From Hymenopellis radicata (lineage: Eukaryota; Basidiomycota; Agaricomycetes; Agaricales; Physalacriaceae): a DNA stretch of 37,201 bases. The stretch is taken from positions 1 through 37,201 of the forward strand of contig JADNRX010000507.1 in NCBI GenBank assembly GCA_015501595.1. Reading direction: 5' to 3'. Below, piece by piece: positions 8,926-23,265 of the stretch. Position 1 is the first letter of the stretch, and each line of letters starts with the position of its first letter. Below the pieces are notes generated by a model. It was given only the letters and a program-made list of their open reading frames with translations, did not search any database and had not been told where the DNA came from. The translations under genes and the position numbers were made by a program.

Positions 8926-10637
8926 GATGATGGTGGTGGTTCTGTTTCAGGATTCATGACGCGCTGATGACATTTTTGGAATGCCATCGAGGCACGGAAC
9001 TGGGTCTATTTAGACGCGGAGGCGTTGGTTGTGTATACAGTTGTAAGGAGGCGCGGCACTGCCACAGATGCTGATCGGGGAATGTTGTCTTCATCTTACC
9101 ACCATGTGCATATTCGATTAGGTCTCCCTTTCATTACATAAAACGGTAGTGGTAAATCTCTTCTTCCTCGTTTGCTTGCTTTTGAAGTGCTCAGGTGTTA
9201 CACAGTGCGGCGGATTACGCCCATCCTGGACAGTTCTTTAGTGGTTGCGCCGCACAAGACGTGTTTTACGCGTACGATGATAGGCTGACACCACAGAACT
9301 AGTGGAAACTTTGATTCTAGAAGCAACTGCAGAAAGTGGTCGTCCCCTGGTTCATGGCGAACAGACATCTTCAAGCTGCTGTTCGCTACGCGACCTGGTG
9401 CGCCTTTTAGGTACTTCTTTCTGCCTTTTATTCTAAACGTCGTAGAGTTATAATGCACAGGGATGTGTGACTCTTCTTGCGAGTGACACGCGCCTCCAGC
9501 AGTGTTCACGTCTACCGCACGCGAAACGCCACAATCGCCGGATTTTTTTGCGCGGAGGTGTCGTCATCAGGCTTGCCGTCCAAGTTTGTTTCTTCGCTCT
9601 AACCGCCAGGGACTCCAAGCTTATCGATTTGCTTTCTCGTAGAGAAGGTAAGCCGATCCATTGTGCGCGTCTTACACCCTTTCCGAAATGCGCTAAGTTT
9701 GACTTGCTAGATGTTCACTGTCAAAGAGGCAAACATTGATTTTGAAGGTACATGTAATCTAACGTCTTGATCATTCTAGGACCATGCTCGTTGGAGACCT
9801 GCGTTGCAGCTCCGTCCATGCAGATTGTCACTCCTGGCGTGTTCAGCTGAGGCAAGGCGGACGGTATCACGGTGTGCTCTCTGTTGATTCTGTTATTCGC
9901 TTTTGGCTTGCGGCCACTACCATATGGTTCCCGCTTGAAGACGCGATGGAGACAATTATGGCTAATCTCCCCGGCCTAAGCGATTGCGACTGTTCCGCCC
10001 GTACTTCTTTTGAGGGATAGAAGCCAATTTCATATCACGCAAGTCGCACGGGACTGTTGTTCTGCGTGAGTACTGCGGTGGAGACTGCGTGGCGCGAGGC
10101 GAGCAATGAGCATGATATCAGTCGGGTAGGGATACCGCTTTCCGAACGGGCCGACGCTGACGACTCAATTATAGCGTTGCATCATTCATCAAATCTTGAT
10201 GAAAGCATATTTTCTCCGATGATTGCCTCTATGTTTAGCGGGAGCCAGAGGACAGCGTGCCCGTACTGTATGCCGCGCACGAAGAGACCAATGATGCCCG
10301 GTATGTGCTCCTTTTGCAGGCTGTCTGCTCCCTATCCGTCCTGAGGGTGCGACTAGGGGTTGCTCCGATTTGGCATCGCATTGCAGTGGAAAAGCGGATT
10401 CTTAGATACGCTCCATGTTGTACTGCCCTCTGCCTATTAAATAGTAAAATAAAAAGGCCCCGTTAGGAAGTCTCAGAGCATATTTTGGGCGTATTATTTA
10501 CACTCGCACTGTTTACGGACACGTTCGTGAGCGCAACAAAAGGGCCGATCTGGTTTTGTGCGATCACCTCCTTTGCTCCTACCACCACCTATTACCTACT
10601 CATCGTCATCGTCGACGACTACGACGGCAAAGACAAC
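8926..10637. other. 1.7-kb stretch without a supported gene
   Basis: Several 60-100 codon open frames exist on both strands but none has recognisable domains or a convincing exon chain. The last 80 bases before 10638 are pyrimidine-rich (TCATCGTCATCGTCGAC and similar), fitting the 5' leader of the oxysterol-binding protein gene. Confidence 0.5.
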
Positions 10638-12465
10638 ATGGCCCAGAAGACGAAGGATGAGCCCGTCGTCGAGCGCGCCGCTGAGCTGGACGATGGACCA
10701 CCAACACCAGCCATTTCGGTACCCGAGACTGGGGACACTGGGGAGGGCGGCAAGCTGAAGATGATTGTTTCGCTGGTCAAGAAATGCCTCGGTGTCAAGG
10801 ACATCGCAACCATGTACGTCGTAGCGCCCCTCGTCGTCGACAGCATTGACAACCGTTACCTACTAGGCGACTATCATTACCGGCATCGTTGCTGGAGCCC
10901 ATACCCAACCTGGAGTGGTCTCAGTACCTTGACAGACCCGACCTTTTTGCTGCGTGAGTGTGCTATCGTTGCCGCTCGGGTTCCCCAATGCTGACGTCGA
11001 CCACGACGGATTTAGCGTAAATGATTCTGATGATCCCTTTGAACGAATGCTCGCAGTGCTACGGTTTACCTTTACCAAGGACCTCAAATACGTGGTGCGT
11101 AGCGTTCATCATCGTGCTCGACGATGACGCTAACACCGCGCAGTCTGGCAGGGTATTCAAGCCGTATAACTCGGTACTAGGAGAACATTTTCGCGCCCAC
11201 TGGGACGTTGTTCCCGTCGAATACCAGAATCCCCCATCGTCGCGTCCTCGTCCAAGAGCGTCTCCAACCTCAACGTGGACACCGCGAGCGTGAAGAGTGG
11301 CAAGAGCTCCAAGAGCGCTTTCAGCGTCATCAGCTCCCGCAAGAGCCCTTCGACAGCAGCCACCTCGCTCGGCGACGATGCTCTTAACGCGCAGATGTCC
11401 AACCTCAACCTCCAGAGCAACAAAATTCGCATTGTCTACGTCACCGAACAAGTCTCGCACCATCCACCTGTCTCTGCATATTTCGCTACCTGCCCCGCGC
11501 GTTCCCTCGAGCTATCGGGCATTGACCAGGTCTCGGCCAAGGTCGCGGGCACGACGATTAAAGTCAGCCGGGCGGGTACAACAAAGGTCTCTTTGTCCAT
11601 ATTAAGGATGGCAATGGCAAGGGCGAGAAGTACCAGGTGACACATCCTGTGGCTAGCGTCAACGGGATCCTACGGGGCAGTTTTTATATAACTGTGGGCG
11701 ACACAACCATCGTTTCATGTACGGGTGGCAAGCCTGGCTCCAAATTCCGGGCAATTACCGAATACAAAGAGGAGGTACGTATCGCTTCTGCTATTTGTAT
11801 ACCTTCTGACAATTTTACAGTCTTGGTTAGGGAAGGCGCGTTTCCGTCTCGAGGGTATCATCCATCTTGTGCACGAAGCCGATACAGCCAAGGCTGAAGG
11901 CTGGAAATCCATCAAGGACGTGCCGCACTCTCTCGTCGTGGCCGAGTTTGATGGCTCTTGGCGGGGCGCAATCCGCTGGAGACGCGTTGGCTCAGGCTCG
12001 TACATGAATACCACCTCTTCATCGTCATCCTCTCCTGGTCCCGTACACGAATCTCTTCCGCGTTCCAACGCTACTTCCAAGGCAGACCTGTCAATAGACA
12101 GCGAATACGAGACGCTCATAGACCTGAGTAAGCTTGAGGTGATACCGAAGCAGGTTCGTCCGTTGGAGAAGCAACTTCCGGACGAAAGCCGGAAGCTGTG
12201 GGAGAGCGTGACGAACAAGATGGTGAATAAGGAGTTTGGCGACGCGACGAAGGAGAAGGTGGTGATTGAGCAGCGGCAACGGGATGCTGCTGCCGAGAGG
12301 AAGAAGACTGGGGTCGAGTTTGTGCCCCGGTACTTTGACAAGGACATTTCGAGTGGTGTGGCGATACTGACGGAGGAGGGGCGGAAGGCGGTAGAGGAGG
12401 AGCTGGCGGAGCCTCATGCCTATCATATAGTGGGCTCGCAAGGTGCAAAGCTGGGCGCGTCATAA
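10638..12465 (+). CDS. Oxysterol-binding protein homologue (ORP/Osh family)
   Basis: Binds sterols and phosphoinositides and exchanges lipids between membranes at contact sites. Exons are 10638-10813, 10867-10953, 11016-11094, 11144-11774 and 11821-12465. The product is about 539 residues with two missing bases allowed for. The core starts LSLPASLLEPIPNLEW, then FERMLAVLRFTFTKDLKY and KPYNSVLGEHFRAHW. The family signature EQVSHHPP follows (about residue 215), then NGILRGSFYITVGD, WLGKARFRLEG and the C-terminal DESRKLWESVTNKM and RYFDKD. No PH domain or ankyrin repeats are visible, so it is a short ORP like yeast Kes1/Osh4. A Ser/Lys-rich insertion (KSGKSSKSAFSVISSRKSPS) sits before the signature. 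The frame slips by one base in CCCCC at 11231-11235 and near CCGGG at 11578-11582. Both sides align perfectly to the family, so these may be sequence errors. Confidence 0.92.
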
Positions 12466-13216
12466 CGCGGTAGATGCTCCTTTAGATGGACTTTTTAATC
12501 CCCGGATCGCATTACATATACACTAATTTTTACTCACTAGTTGCCTCATGATTTCCACAACGACTTGTCATTATGTACGGTTTCTTTCTTCATGTTACGC
12601 GCTTTTTCGTATGGGCGTTCCGCTTCAAAACTGTTGGGCAATGACATTTGCGAGGTTAGGCGAATGCGGCGCGTCCAGGATCCGTCAGATGTAATGACAT
12701 TCTGGTATGTGCTGGGTTTGTGCCTCAGGCCAGGTACCTACATCAAGGCTTCATAATAAAGCAACCTGGCAATATTGGGCCTGATATTATTGCCTGATGG
12801 TAGTGGTATACACACATGAATCTAGTATTCTGATTGCGAGTGTTCCGAGAGTAAACCGCCACGTTAACGTTCATTTATCAGCGTTGTCTTGTAACAAGTG
12901 ACTTCGCTGTGAAGTCTCCGCCCCTACTATGAGTAGCTTCAGGTTGGGAGTGAAAATTCTTAGTTTATTCAATCCCATTGCTTTAAAGTTGAATCAACTT
13001 TTGAAGTCGGTCCGCGGCATTCACCCCTGCCCGCCACACGAATTCCATACTTGGTATATATTTTCCTTATCGGGATCAGCGCGAGGCACGAGGTCGCAAG
13101 GTGCACAGCATTTGGTCATGCCCTTTCCCTCCTGCCACCATCGCGCCTAGTTGTCGAAACGACGACGACAACCGTTACATTTTTACTTTACGACGGCTCC
13201 GACAACGCACGCGACG
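12466..13216. other. Intergenic, 3' of OSBP and 5' of calcineurin A
   Basis: No gene supported. The segment 12930-13216 probably holds the calcineurin promoter and leader. TTGGTATATATTTTCC at 13052-13067 is TATA-like, about 150 bases upstream of the ATG. Confidence 0.45.
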
Positions 13217-15674
<2,458 letters not shown>

Positions 15675-16627
15675 GATTAGGATGGACTCGGTTCTCATAA
15701 TTCATTTTTTTTCTGAATGTAATATATTTTATAGTGGATACAGACTCAGAGGCTGTTGAGAACAGTGTTCGTCACCCCAAGACTCAGAGGTTGTGGATTG
15801 CCCGCGTTGTTGTTTATTGTTATCTGATGCGCTGTAGAGCAATAGCAGGTAGCTGTAGAGAAATGCTGTGAGTCATGTTTTTTATCTGCACTCTTTCGCG
15901 TTGCTTATCCTTAGCAGGTGGCTAGGGATCCCTACCGGTTACGGCCGTATACTTGACAGTGTAGGCGCTGGTTTCGATCTCTACGCCGACTAGGAACCCG
16001 TAACCGTAAGGTCGCGTCGAAGACCTCTTACGGTACGGCTACGGCTTTATTTTATGGGGTTAATACGGGTGGTAGATCGGGCTGTCGGGGCATCACTGTC
16101 ACGATTGACACAGGTACTGTAGTTGGGATCTTCGAGAGCTAATGGGGGGCGCATACCTGCTCTGTGGTGCTGGTTTATCGATCTCTACGCCGACTAGGAA
16201 TCCGCAACCCTACCGTTCACAGGTGGCCTGCCGCCACCATCATGGAGTTAGCTGTAGAAAATGCTTTGAGTCATATTTTCGGCTGCACTCTTTCACGTTT
16301 GAGTCTCCTTTGCAGGTGGCCTCCCGGGGTTAATCTCTCTACAGTTGATATGACTCGGGGGGTGCTTCGACGCCACAGCATCTGTTTTATTTTGTTAGAC
16401 AGCGGGGGATATACGTTATCGGCGCTGGAGTCATGATTTCAATGCCAGCCCGAGCTGTAGGGAAACAGCATGTCCTTTGGTTTAAGAGCCTGCCAGGACA
16501 TGCCACCCTGTCCTTCATTTGTAGACTTGAGTATGTCGATGGTAAGAGTTCCACAGTAGCTCCGTTTCTTCTGCTCGTGGATTGACGCAGTGTTTTGTAG
16601 GACTCGAACTCGGAAGAGATTCGCGGG
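15675..16627. repeat. Intergenic region with degenerate duplicated blocks
   Basis: No gene supported. Block A at 15849-15935 recurs at 16249-16320 (shared: TAGCTGTAGA, ATGCT, TGAGTCAT, TGCACTCTTTC, CAGGTGGC). Block B at 15963-15995 recurs at 16166-16202 (shared: GATCTCTACGCCGACTAGGA). A third weaker copy of B, with GGCGCTGGAGTCATGATTTC, lies at 16418-16450. The blocks are about 200-400 bases apart and similarly oriented, as from an old tandem duplication or related short elements. Confidence 0.55.
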
Positions 16628-19600
16628 ATGGACTCTCAGTCGACTCCTTGTCCAGCTATCATGATCACTGATACCGACTGCGATGGTCCCTTGGACGAAT
16701 GCCCCCACTTGAAGAATTTCCGCGAGAAGGATGATAGCGCCAGGCTCTTAGCGTCGCCGGTCCTCGCCCCTCAGGATCCGCTTGATTCGGAGCCGTGCGA
16801 GTTCTCTTTGGTGTTCTGTCGCCTCTGTCGGCTGGGAGCACGCTCCGTCCTGAAACGAAGACGGGGTGCACAGATGATATTCAATGTATGTGCGTCTTCT
16901 CAGCCTCAGGAGTGACTTTGCTGATGAGCACGCATTCCAGACAAGAAGGAACCCAACGTCAACTCCGATTATGGAAAACGCTACGGCGCAAGCGATAACA
17001 TGGGCGAAGAATTGAACAATCCCTCGTCCCGGTTCTGGAGGATGTGTCTAGACGAGACCATCACGTACGACAGGAAGCTTCTCAAGGAGAACCATGGCAC
17101 GTTAGACAGGGTGCTCGTTTTTGTAAGTTTCTACTACAACTTTGGGGACGAGTCCAAATTGCTGAGATTTCACTATAACAGGGGGGTATATTCTCTGTCG
17201 TAATAACTACACTCCTTGCCCAAGTAGTGCAGAGCCTTTCGCACACGGATTACGGACAAGTAACAGCGCTCTTGACTCTGGAGATGCTCCAAGTCCAGCG
17301 CGCCATGGCTGAAGGAAGGCCTACAGCAAACATCACAGCAACCACTCCTTCCTCTGTAGTAGTCACCGAGACGCCTCTCTCCGTGAAGTGGATCATCAGT
17401 ATGTGGTCCGTCAGCTTGACGTTGAGTCTACCGACGGCACTCCTGGCGCTGTTGGGACGCGAATGGCTCCGAAGCTATGCCGCGCCAACTTGGGGGTCTG
17501 CGCAAGATCGCGGACGTGTTCGACATTCTCGCTATATGGGCCTGATGCGTTGGAGGGTTCCAGAAATCATCCAGTGCCTTCCCGTGATTCTGCACGTCTC
17601 GCTGGCGCTCTTCTTCGCGGGCTTCATCATCCTTTTAGCGCGGGCGGGCGTTGGTGTTGTGCTTGTTTCCGTTATCGCTGCGATTGTCGGTTCGGCGTTC
17701 TTGTTCTGCGTTGTCGCACCAGCCTGCCCGTGTTCTTTCCTCAGTGCCCATACAGAACACCTTTGACATGTATTGTTCACCGCGCGTTTCATACTGTGCG
17801 CAACCTTGTGGGACGCCAACATTGCCTTGACGGCGACGTAGATGCTTTGGACCGATCTTATATACTCGCTCATCCAGACAAGCTGGACGGGGCAGCTATA
17901 TCGTGGATCCACGATGCGACGTCGAATCCGAGCGTCAGGCTGATAACCTTCGAAGCCATCGCTGGTCTACGCGTGGGGTTCAAGGGCCGTATTGAGGTCA
18001 GGACGTCAATTGTTGGCGATTTACTGCGAGAGGTCCGCAGTGCGTGTAGCCAGGACGATGTGTCGAAGCTCGAGCTTCTCGTCCGTGCATATGTGCAGAT
18101 GCAGGAATATGCGGCGCGTGGCCAGGTCGTCTCTGGAGACGGCGATGACTGGTCGGATCGCCACATCGTCTCCAATCTGGAGGGATGTCCCGATATCTGT
18201 AGTCCACAGCTTGACGCCGCTTTGCGCTGCGTCGGGTATTATCCCTCTATCGACGTGACACAGAAGCTGTATGATATATCTGCCAGCCCCAATCGATCTA
18301 TTCTTCGCCTCCACCCCATCATCTGGCTTAGACAATTCACAAAGGCCTATGCTTCTTCCAATTCGGCTCTTGCCTTTCTCCTGGCCACCGAAATGGTGAA
18401 CATTCTCACCTCCGTCGATTTCTTTGACACAAAACAGTTCATCGCGTCGTCGGATGCTCCCACCACTACTCTTTCTGAGCCAACGATAGAGATGGCCCTT
18501 GCGATGGTCGATTACATACATCGGGCGTCGTCAGGGAAACACCATCATCGCAGTCTGGTTCAAGTACAGCCGCGTTGCTGGCCTATATCCAGCAGGTTCC
18601 TGTCTTCTAGATGATGGTCCAAAGAGCGTGATATCGTCGACTTTGACGCGCTGGAGCATGCTCGCAACGCGTTAAATATGCCATTGCCAGGAATCCAAAG
18701 CATCGTTTACTCTATCTCGCACGCATCATGCAGCGTATCGCGACACCCTATTGTCTGTCGCTTCTTCAGTCTACTTTCAAGACTCCGACCTCAGTCATGT
18801 TCGCCTGCTTTTGGGCAGCATCCTGTCTGAGCTGCACGACATGCTGATTGACGCTGATCGGCCACTTTCCCTGTCTTTCAAGAGATGACGAGTACAAAGT
18901 ATCGTACATGAAGAACCGATCGTTTGGGATCAACCTTTTCCGATACATCCTCTCATACAATGTCGGATGTAATCAATCCTCGGAAGGCGACGTCTGGGAG
19001 ATTGCGTCCCATCTCTTCGACGAAGGTTCTCCTTCATCTTCGAGGCCTTTATGCAGATGGACGGCATCGCCATCCTTTACCATATATTTGGTTCTGGTTT
19101 ACAAAGTGCTGGCGCGCCGTCCGCCTCTCAACTTGCTCTCGCGTACCTGTCGGGATTTCTGAAATCGCAAAAGCGTCGAGCACCTTGGAATCTGAGTTAT
19201 TGTACATCCATTCGGGAGACAATCTTTTCCCTCTAGTGGTGATGATCTTGTACGAAGAGCGTCATGAAGAGTTACTAGAGCTAATCACTGTTGCTCCAAC
19301 ACGATTTACTTCCATCGCTTGGTCGCCATGTGTCCTTGAGTTACTGAACTGGACGCTTGAAGAGGAACTTTGCAGCTGGCCTTCGGAGAAACGGGTGTTC
19401 GCGCGAGAAACGATAGAGAAGCTATACAACATGTTTAGCTCAGGATCTTGTCTTCCTGATGATGGCATCGTTCCGGAATACTGCTTTCTCTCTAATGGAG
19501 AGTCGACAGGCTGCCGAGAAACTGCAGGTACGTTCTATTTTTTGCAGCGCGAGTGACAGTTGCTTAATATCCAGGCTGATTAGCGCGTCTTCTCGTCCTG

Positions 19601-19729
19601 GAGCATCTAGGGAGCGTGGTGGTGAAGATGCGAAGTCGTATATTAGCCCCGTATCTATGGTTTGCTGAACTTTTCAGTTATCGTTTTCACCAATACTTAT
19701 CGTCTACAGATCTGGTCCGATTCATATGA
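16628..19729 (+). CDS. DUF6535-domain membrane protein, several frame breaks
   Basis: DUF6535 proteins are large basidiomycete membrane proteins of unknown function. Exon 1 (16628-16885) gives MDSQSTPCPAIMITDTDC and on. The domain begins near 17000 (SSRFWRMCLDE, LLKENHGTLDRVLVF), passes an intron at about 17123-17181, and continues with GGIFSVVITTLLAQVVQSL, VKWIISMWSVSLTLSLPTAL and the hallmark RHSRYMGLMRWRVPEIIQ. Two further hydrophobic passes follow to 17720. The soluble C-terminal part runs through DRSYILAHPDKLDGAAISW, ILRLHPIIWLRQFTKAYASS, GDVWEIASHLFDEGSPSSS and ILYEERHEELLELITVAP to about 19.7 kb. The frame slips near CC at 17723, GGG at 18534-18536, about 18605, about 19040 and about 19165. 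Each is followed by well-formed family-like sequence, so a full-length gene with missing bases or a young pseudogene are both possible. The 3' end is approximate. Confidence 0.7.
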
Positions 19730-20783
19730 GCTCCGCCTGGTAAATACTTCCTTCGTCTATCAGAGTCACTAGTACTGAAATTATGTTAGTGTGCTGTCTC
19801 TAGCGCGTTTTCGTCCACCGCTCGCCCTGCATCGGAACGCGTCAATGAATGGTTTCTGTGCAGTATCAGCCTCCAGAAGCACAGAATGTCTTGATTCATT
19901 GCTGGAGATGATGGAAGAAGGTTCGGCGAGCACAAGTGAATCAGAGACTGTCATCAGGAATGAATGTCTCGGAAGCACGTACACATGAAGCCATGTCGAA
20001 TATTAATGATGTTCAAGTTCCATATGTCAAGAGTAACTTACCTACCAAGTTTCATAAAATGAATCGATTCAGTTAGAGGCAGAACTGGGCGCTGATGCGT
20101 TCCATGCGCATATGATATGCGGTGCAGACGAGAGTCCTATGTTGCGCTCAGAGACTTGGAAAATGATGACCAAAGGATGAATTATCCAGTGCAGTGGCAG
20201 GGAGCTACACGTGGTCCGTCTCGATCGTTCAAACCTCTTCTCAGGCTCAAACCATCACCATCATGTGTTCGTATCTTTCCTCTAGACGGTCCTAAATGGT
20301 TTCTTTCGCGTGTCTGGCAAACATAAGCGCCCTTTTCGTCTAGTTGAGCTAAATCGTCTACGCCATTTCAGCTAAGGCCGCCTCGGTCAACTTTAGTACC
20401 ACCATTCATGCTTCAGGACCTTGATCATTGACATTATTTTCTCCTTTAATCACAAGCCTCACTGCCTACCGCAGCGGTGTCCGTTGATCTCATCATGGAA
20501 CGACTACAGCTGGAAGAATGTTCTGTCTGGATCGCCTGGACTTTTTACTGCACCCCCGACTATCCACCATAAGCATACCAGATGCTATATTCTCAGAGGC
20601 ACCAGGGGACTCCTGGCCATTCTAGTTCTGTTCAGAGATCATACCAGCCGCCGACGATGACGCGAAAATCATCCGCGTGCGCATCGGGTAGACTTCGGCG
20701 TCGCGACAACGGTCATGTTATTTCGATTTCAGCCATATAAGCTGCACGACCTGCGAGGGAAGCTCATTGTACGATCCTGCGAC
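19730..20783. other. Stretch without a firm gene; possible stray exons
   Basis: Two open segments look faintly protein-like: 19795-19988 (tail SLLEMMEEGSASTSESE) and 20070-20180 (LEAELGADAFHAHMICG to a stop). They might be further 3' exons of the DUF6535 gene or remnants. I cannot connect them. The rest shows nothing recognisable. 20700-20783 is probably the leader of the cellulase gene. Confidence 0.4.
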
Positions 20784-22547
20784 ATGCACGCGCCAACTCG
20801 CCTGTTACTGTTATCTGCTTTGTCGATTATCACGGTGCGTGGTCAGGCGCCAATCTGGGGCCAATGTGGTGGGACCGTCAGTACAAGTCGTTCTTGCTAC
20901 GTGTACTGTTGCTGATTCAGGACTCGTTTAGGGCTGGACTGGGCCTACGACATGCGCTGAAGGATCCGTTTGCACCGTCCTTAATTCCTGTACGTGACAC
21001 CGCCGTCCTTTCCGCCGCCCTTTCTTCATGTGTTACAGACTACTCGCAGTGTACGCCGGGGACAGCAGCAAGCACCACTGCCAGTAGTACTACGTCGGCT
21101 TCTTTACCAACGAGTAGTTGTGCCATCCCGCCCGCTTCTGCGGGTACGTTGGAATATACTGGAGTCAATATCGCTGGATTCGACTTTGGGTGTAACTCGG
21201 ACGGATCATGTACTGCAAGCGCCGCGTACCCTCCACTCACGCAGTACTATGGTGAGCGTTCTCGCCTGATGCGGCTGGTTGAATGCAGTCAACTCGTTCT
21301 CTAGGTCACGATGGCGAAGGCCAGATGAAGCACTTTGTTAACGACGACGGGTTCAACACTTTCCGTCTTCCTGTGGGCTGGCAATTCCTCACCAACGACG
21401 TCCTTGGCGGCACTTGAACGAGACGAACTTTGCCAAGTATGACGCCCTCGTCCAGGTAGGCTTACCATTGTCCTTTTGCCGCATTCCGTTCTAAAGTATT
21501 CCAGGCTTGTCTGATACTTGCGTTATCGATATCCACAACTATGCTCGCTGGGATAAAGGCGTGAGCTATACGGTTCGGTAACACAAACGTCGACTTATCT
21601 TTCCTCAGATAATCGGACAAGGAGGACCTACGAATGACCAGTTCGCTGCCCTATGGGCGTCCATTGCAACAAAGTACAAAAGTCAGAGCAAGCTCATCTT
21701 CGGCTTGTAAGTTTTAACCCTTACTTCCTCCTCGTCGCTCACCAACTTATACAGAATGAATGAGCCTCATGATGTCCCCGACATCAAGCTCTGGGCTGCG
21801 TCAGTTCAAGCAGCCGTAACAGCCATCCGAAATGCTGGGTACGATTCCGTTCATGCACAGTTTGAACGGAGACTAACACGCATCGGTCTATAGCGCCACT
21901 ACTCAAATTCTGCTTCTCCCGGGAAATAACTGGACGTCTGCCGGAACCTTCATCTCAAGCGGATCTGCCGACGCGTTAAAGACTGTTGTGAATCCCGACG
22001 GGACCACAACTGGCTTGGTCTTCGATGTGCACAAGTATCTAGATAGCGATAACTCTGGAACAAACAGGTTCTTCTCTTCTTCTCGTTAATTGTAACCCGA
22101 CTCAACTTTTCAAAGTGAATGCACAACGAACAACATCGACGGAGCCTGGGCGCCTCTAGCCGAATGGTTAAGATGCAACGGTAGACAGGCCTTCAACACT
22201 GAGACGGGCGGAGGAAACGTTGCTTCCTGTGTCAAATACATGTGCGAGCAGATCGCGTATCAGGCTGCTAATTCCGATGGTTCGTCCCACTCTTGGCGCT
22301 CAGTGCACTACCTTTCTCACGTGTCGGTTTCCAGTGTTCCTCGGATACATTGGTTGGGCAGCTGGTAACTTTGACGTCTCGTACGTTCTTGTAAGCTTCT
22401 CAAACCGCTACTACTATCAACCGTAGTACTTATGGCTGTGTACCTTAGGGTGAGGTTCCTACACAAAGCGGATCGACATGGACGGATACACTCTTGGTGT
22501 CGAGCTGCCTCGCTCCAAACTCGGGATCACAGGCCGCGCGAAGATAG
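20784..22547 (+). CDS. GH5 endo-beta-1,4-glucanase with N-terminal CBM1
   Basis: Secreted cellulase that cuts internal beta-1,4 bonds in cellulose. Eleven exons run from the ATG at 20784 to TAG at 22545-22547; about 415 residues if two missing bases are restored. A signal peptide (about 1-20) is followed directly by a fungal CBM1 spread over three exons: QAPIWGQCGG, GWTGPTTCAEGSVCTV, then YYSQCTPG. A Ser/Thr linker (TAASTTASSTTSASLPTSS) leads to the GH5 barrel: YTGVNIAGFDFGC, FNTFRLPVGWQFL, VIDIHNYARW, the acid/base Glu in LMNEPHD and the nucleophile Glu in FNTETGGG. WAAGNFDVSY and GSTWTDTLLVSSCL close it. This pattern fits subfamily GH5_5 (Trichoderma Cel5A/EGII type). The frame slips by one at 21413 (before LNETNFAKYD) and at 21513 (before DTCVIDIHN). 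Both catalytic Glu residues are intact. Confidence 0.9.
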
Positions 22548-22803
22548 AGGAAGGAAGGACGGAAGGATTACATGACTCGGTCCCATCAGGAACGCCGAGT
22601 ACTAGGAGGAAGGGATATAATTTACCAAATCCGAAGTGCTATGGAAGGACACTGCAGTCTTGTTACTTATATTCCCAGTTCCTAACAGTGTTCGGAGTCC
22701 TCAGAATCTATATAGCAGCAACTTCAGCACGAGGAACATCTTGTATACCAGACATAATCAGCGAGACGGATCTACATAATGTCAAGATTGTACTAGAATG
22801 CAT
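22548..22803. other. Spacer between cellulase and tRNA-like gene
   Basis: No gene supported. This is 3' flank of the cellulase. Confidence 0.4.
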
Positions 22804-22885
22804 GGCCGCGTGGCGAAATGGCATCGCCGATCTATGAAAACTTGGTGACATCAGGAGATTGCAGGTTCGAAACCTGCCCCGGTCA
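22804..22885 (+). tRNA. tRNA-like Pol III gene, anticodon uncertain
   Basis: The acceptor ends GGCCGCG (22804) and CCCGGTC+A (22885) pair with one mismatch. An A-box-like TGGCGAAATGG lies at 22811-22821 and a perfect B-box GGTTCGAAACC at 22864-22874. The T arm is GCAGG/CCTGC. A T6 run at 22888-22893 is a Pol III terminator. The overall frame (GCGTGGC...ATGG, AGATTGCAGGTTCGA) recalls fungal tRNA-Arg. The anticodon arm is irregular: CCGAT pairs imperfectly with ATCAG if about 11 nt after the loop are a tRNA intron. The anticodon then would read ATG, which is odd. It may be a pseudo-tRNA or carry a base error. Confidence 0.6.
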
Positions 22886-22887
22886 TT

Positions 22888-22893
22888 CTTTTT
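22888..22893 (+). terminator. Pol III T-run terminator
   Basis: A six-T run directly after the tRNA-like gene. Confidence 0.6.
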
Positions 22894-22921
22894 TACCTAG
22901 TAATTAGGGTGGCGCAGTAAT

Positions 22922-23254
22922 TAGGGTGGCGCAGTAAACCTCCCGGGGGTGTTAGTAACGGTATCAATACCGACCCCCTGGGAGGCCCTAGTTTCGATAC
23001 CGTTAGTAACGGTTTCGATACCGGCACGTGTTTTGGACACGTGATGTGGCGCAGCGGCTTGCCGCCCCCATCCCGCCCTTGTCCCGTCAATCTTAGCATC
23101 TCTAAGCGCCAGCGCGCCGTCACGTGAAATGATCATGTGTCGGTATCGAAACTGTACTGATACCTCGGCCGAGGTTTCAATACTGTATCAATACCGTTAC
23201 TAACCGCAGTAAACCCGAGGTGTATCAAAACCTAGGGTTTACTTCACCACCCTA
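22922..23254. mobile_element. MITE-like foldback element, copy 1
   Basis: 333 bases start TAGGGTGGCGCAGTAAACC, and the right end read in reverse starts TAGGGTGGTGAAGTAAACCC. Subterminal GTTAGTAACGGTATCAATAC (22951-22970) recurs inverted at 23186-23205 with two mismatches. The interior holds several self-complementary units such as GGTATCAATACC (22960-22971) and CGGTTTCGATACCG (23010-23023), and two CACGTG sites (23025-23030, 23038-23043). There is no coding capacity, so it is a non-autonomous element. A partial extra end (TAGGGTGGCGCAGTAA, 22905-22920) sits just outside its left end. Confidence 0.75.
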
Positions 23255-23265
23255 GCGCCGTCGCC

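Noticed and set aside
9467..10466. Several open frames of 70-95 codons on the plus strand
   Set aside because: No domains, no consistent exon chain, poor start contexts. Treated as non-coding.
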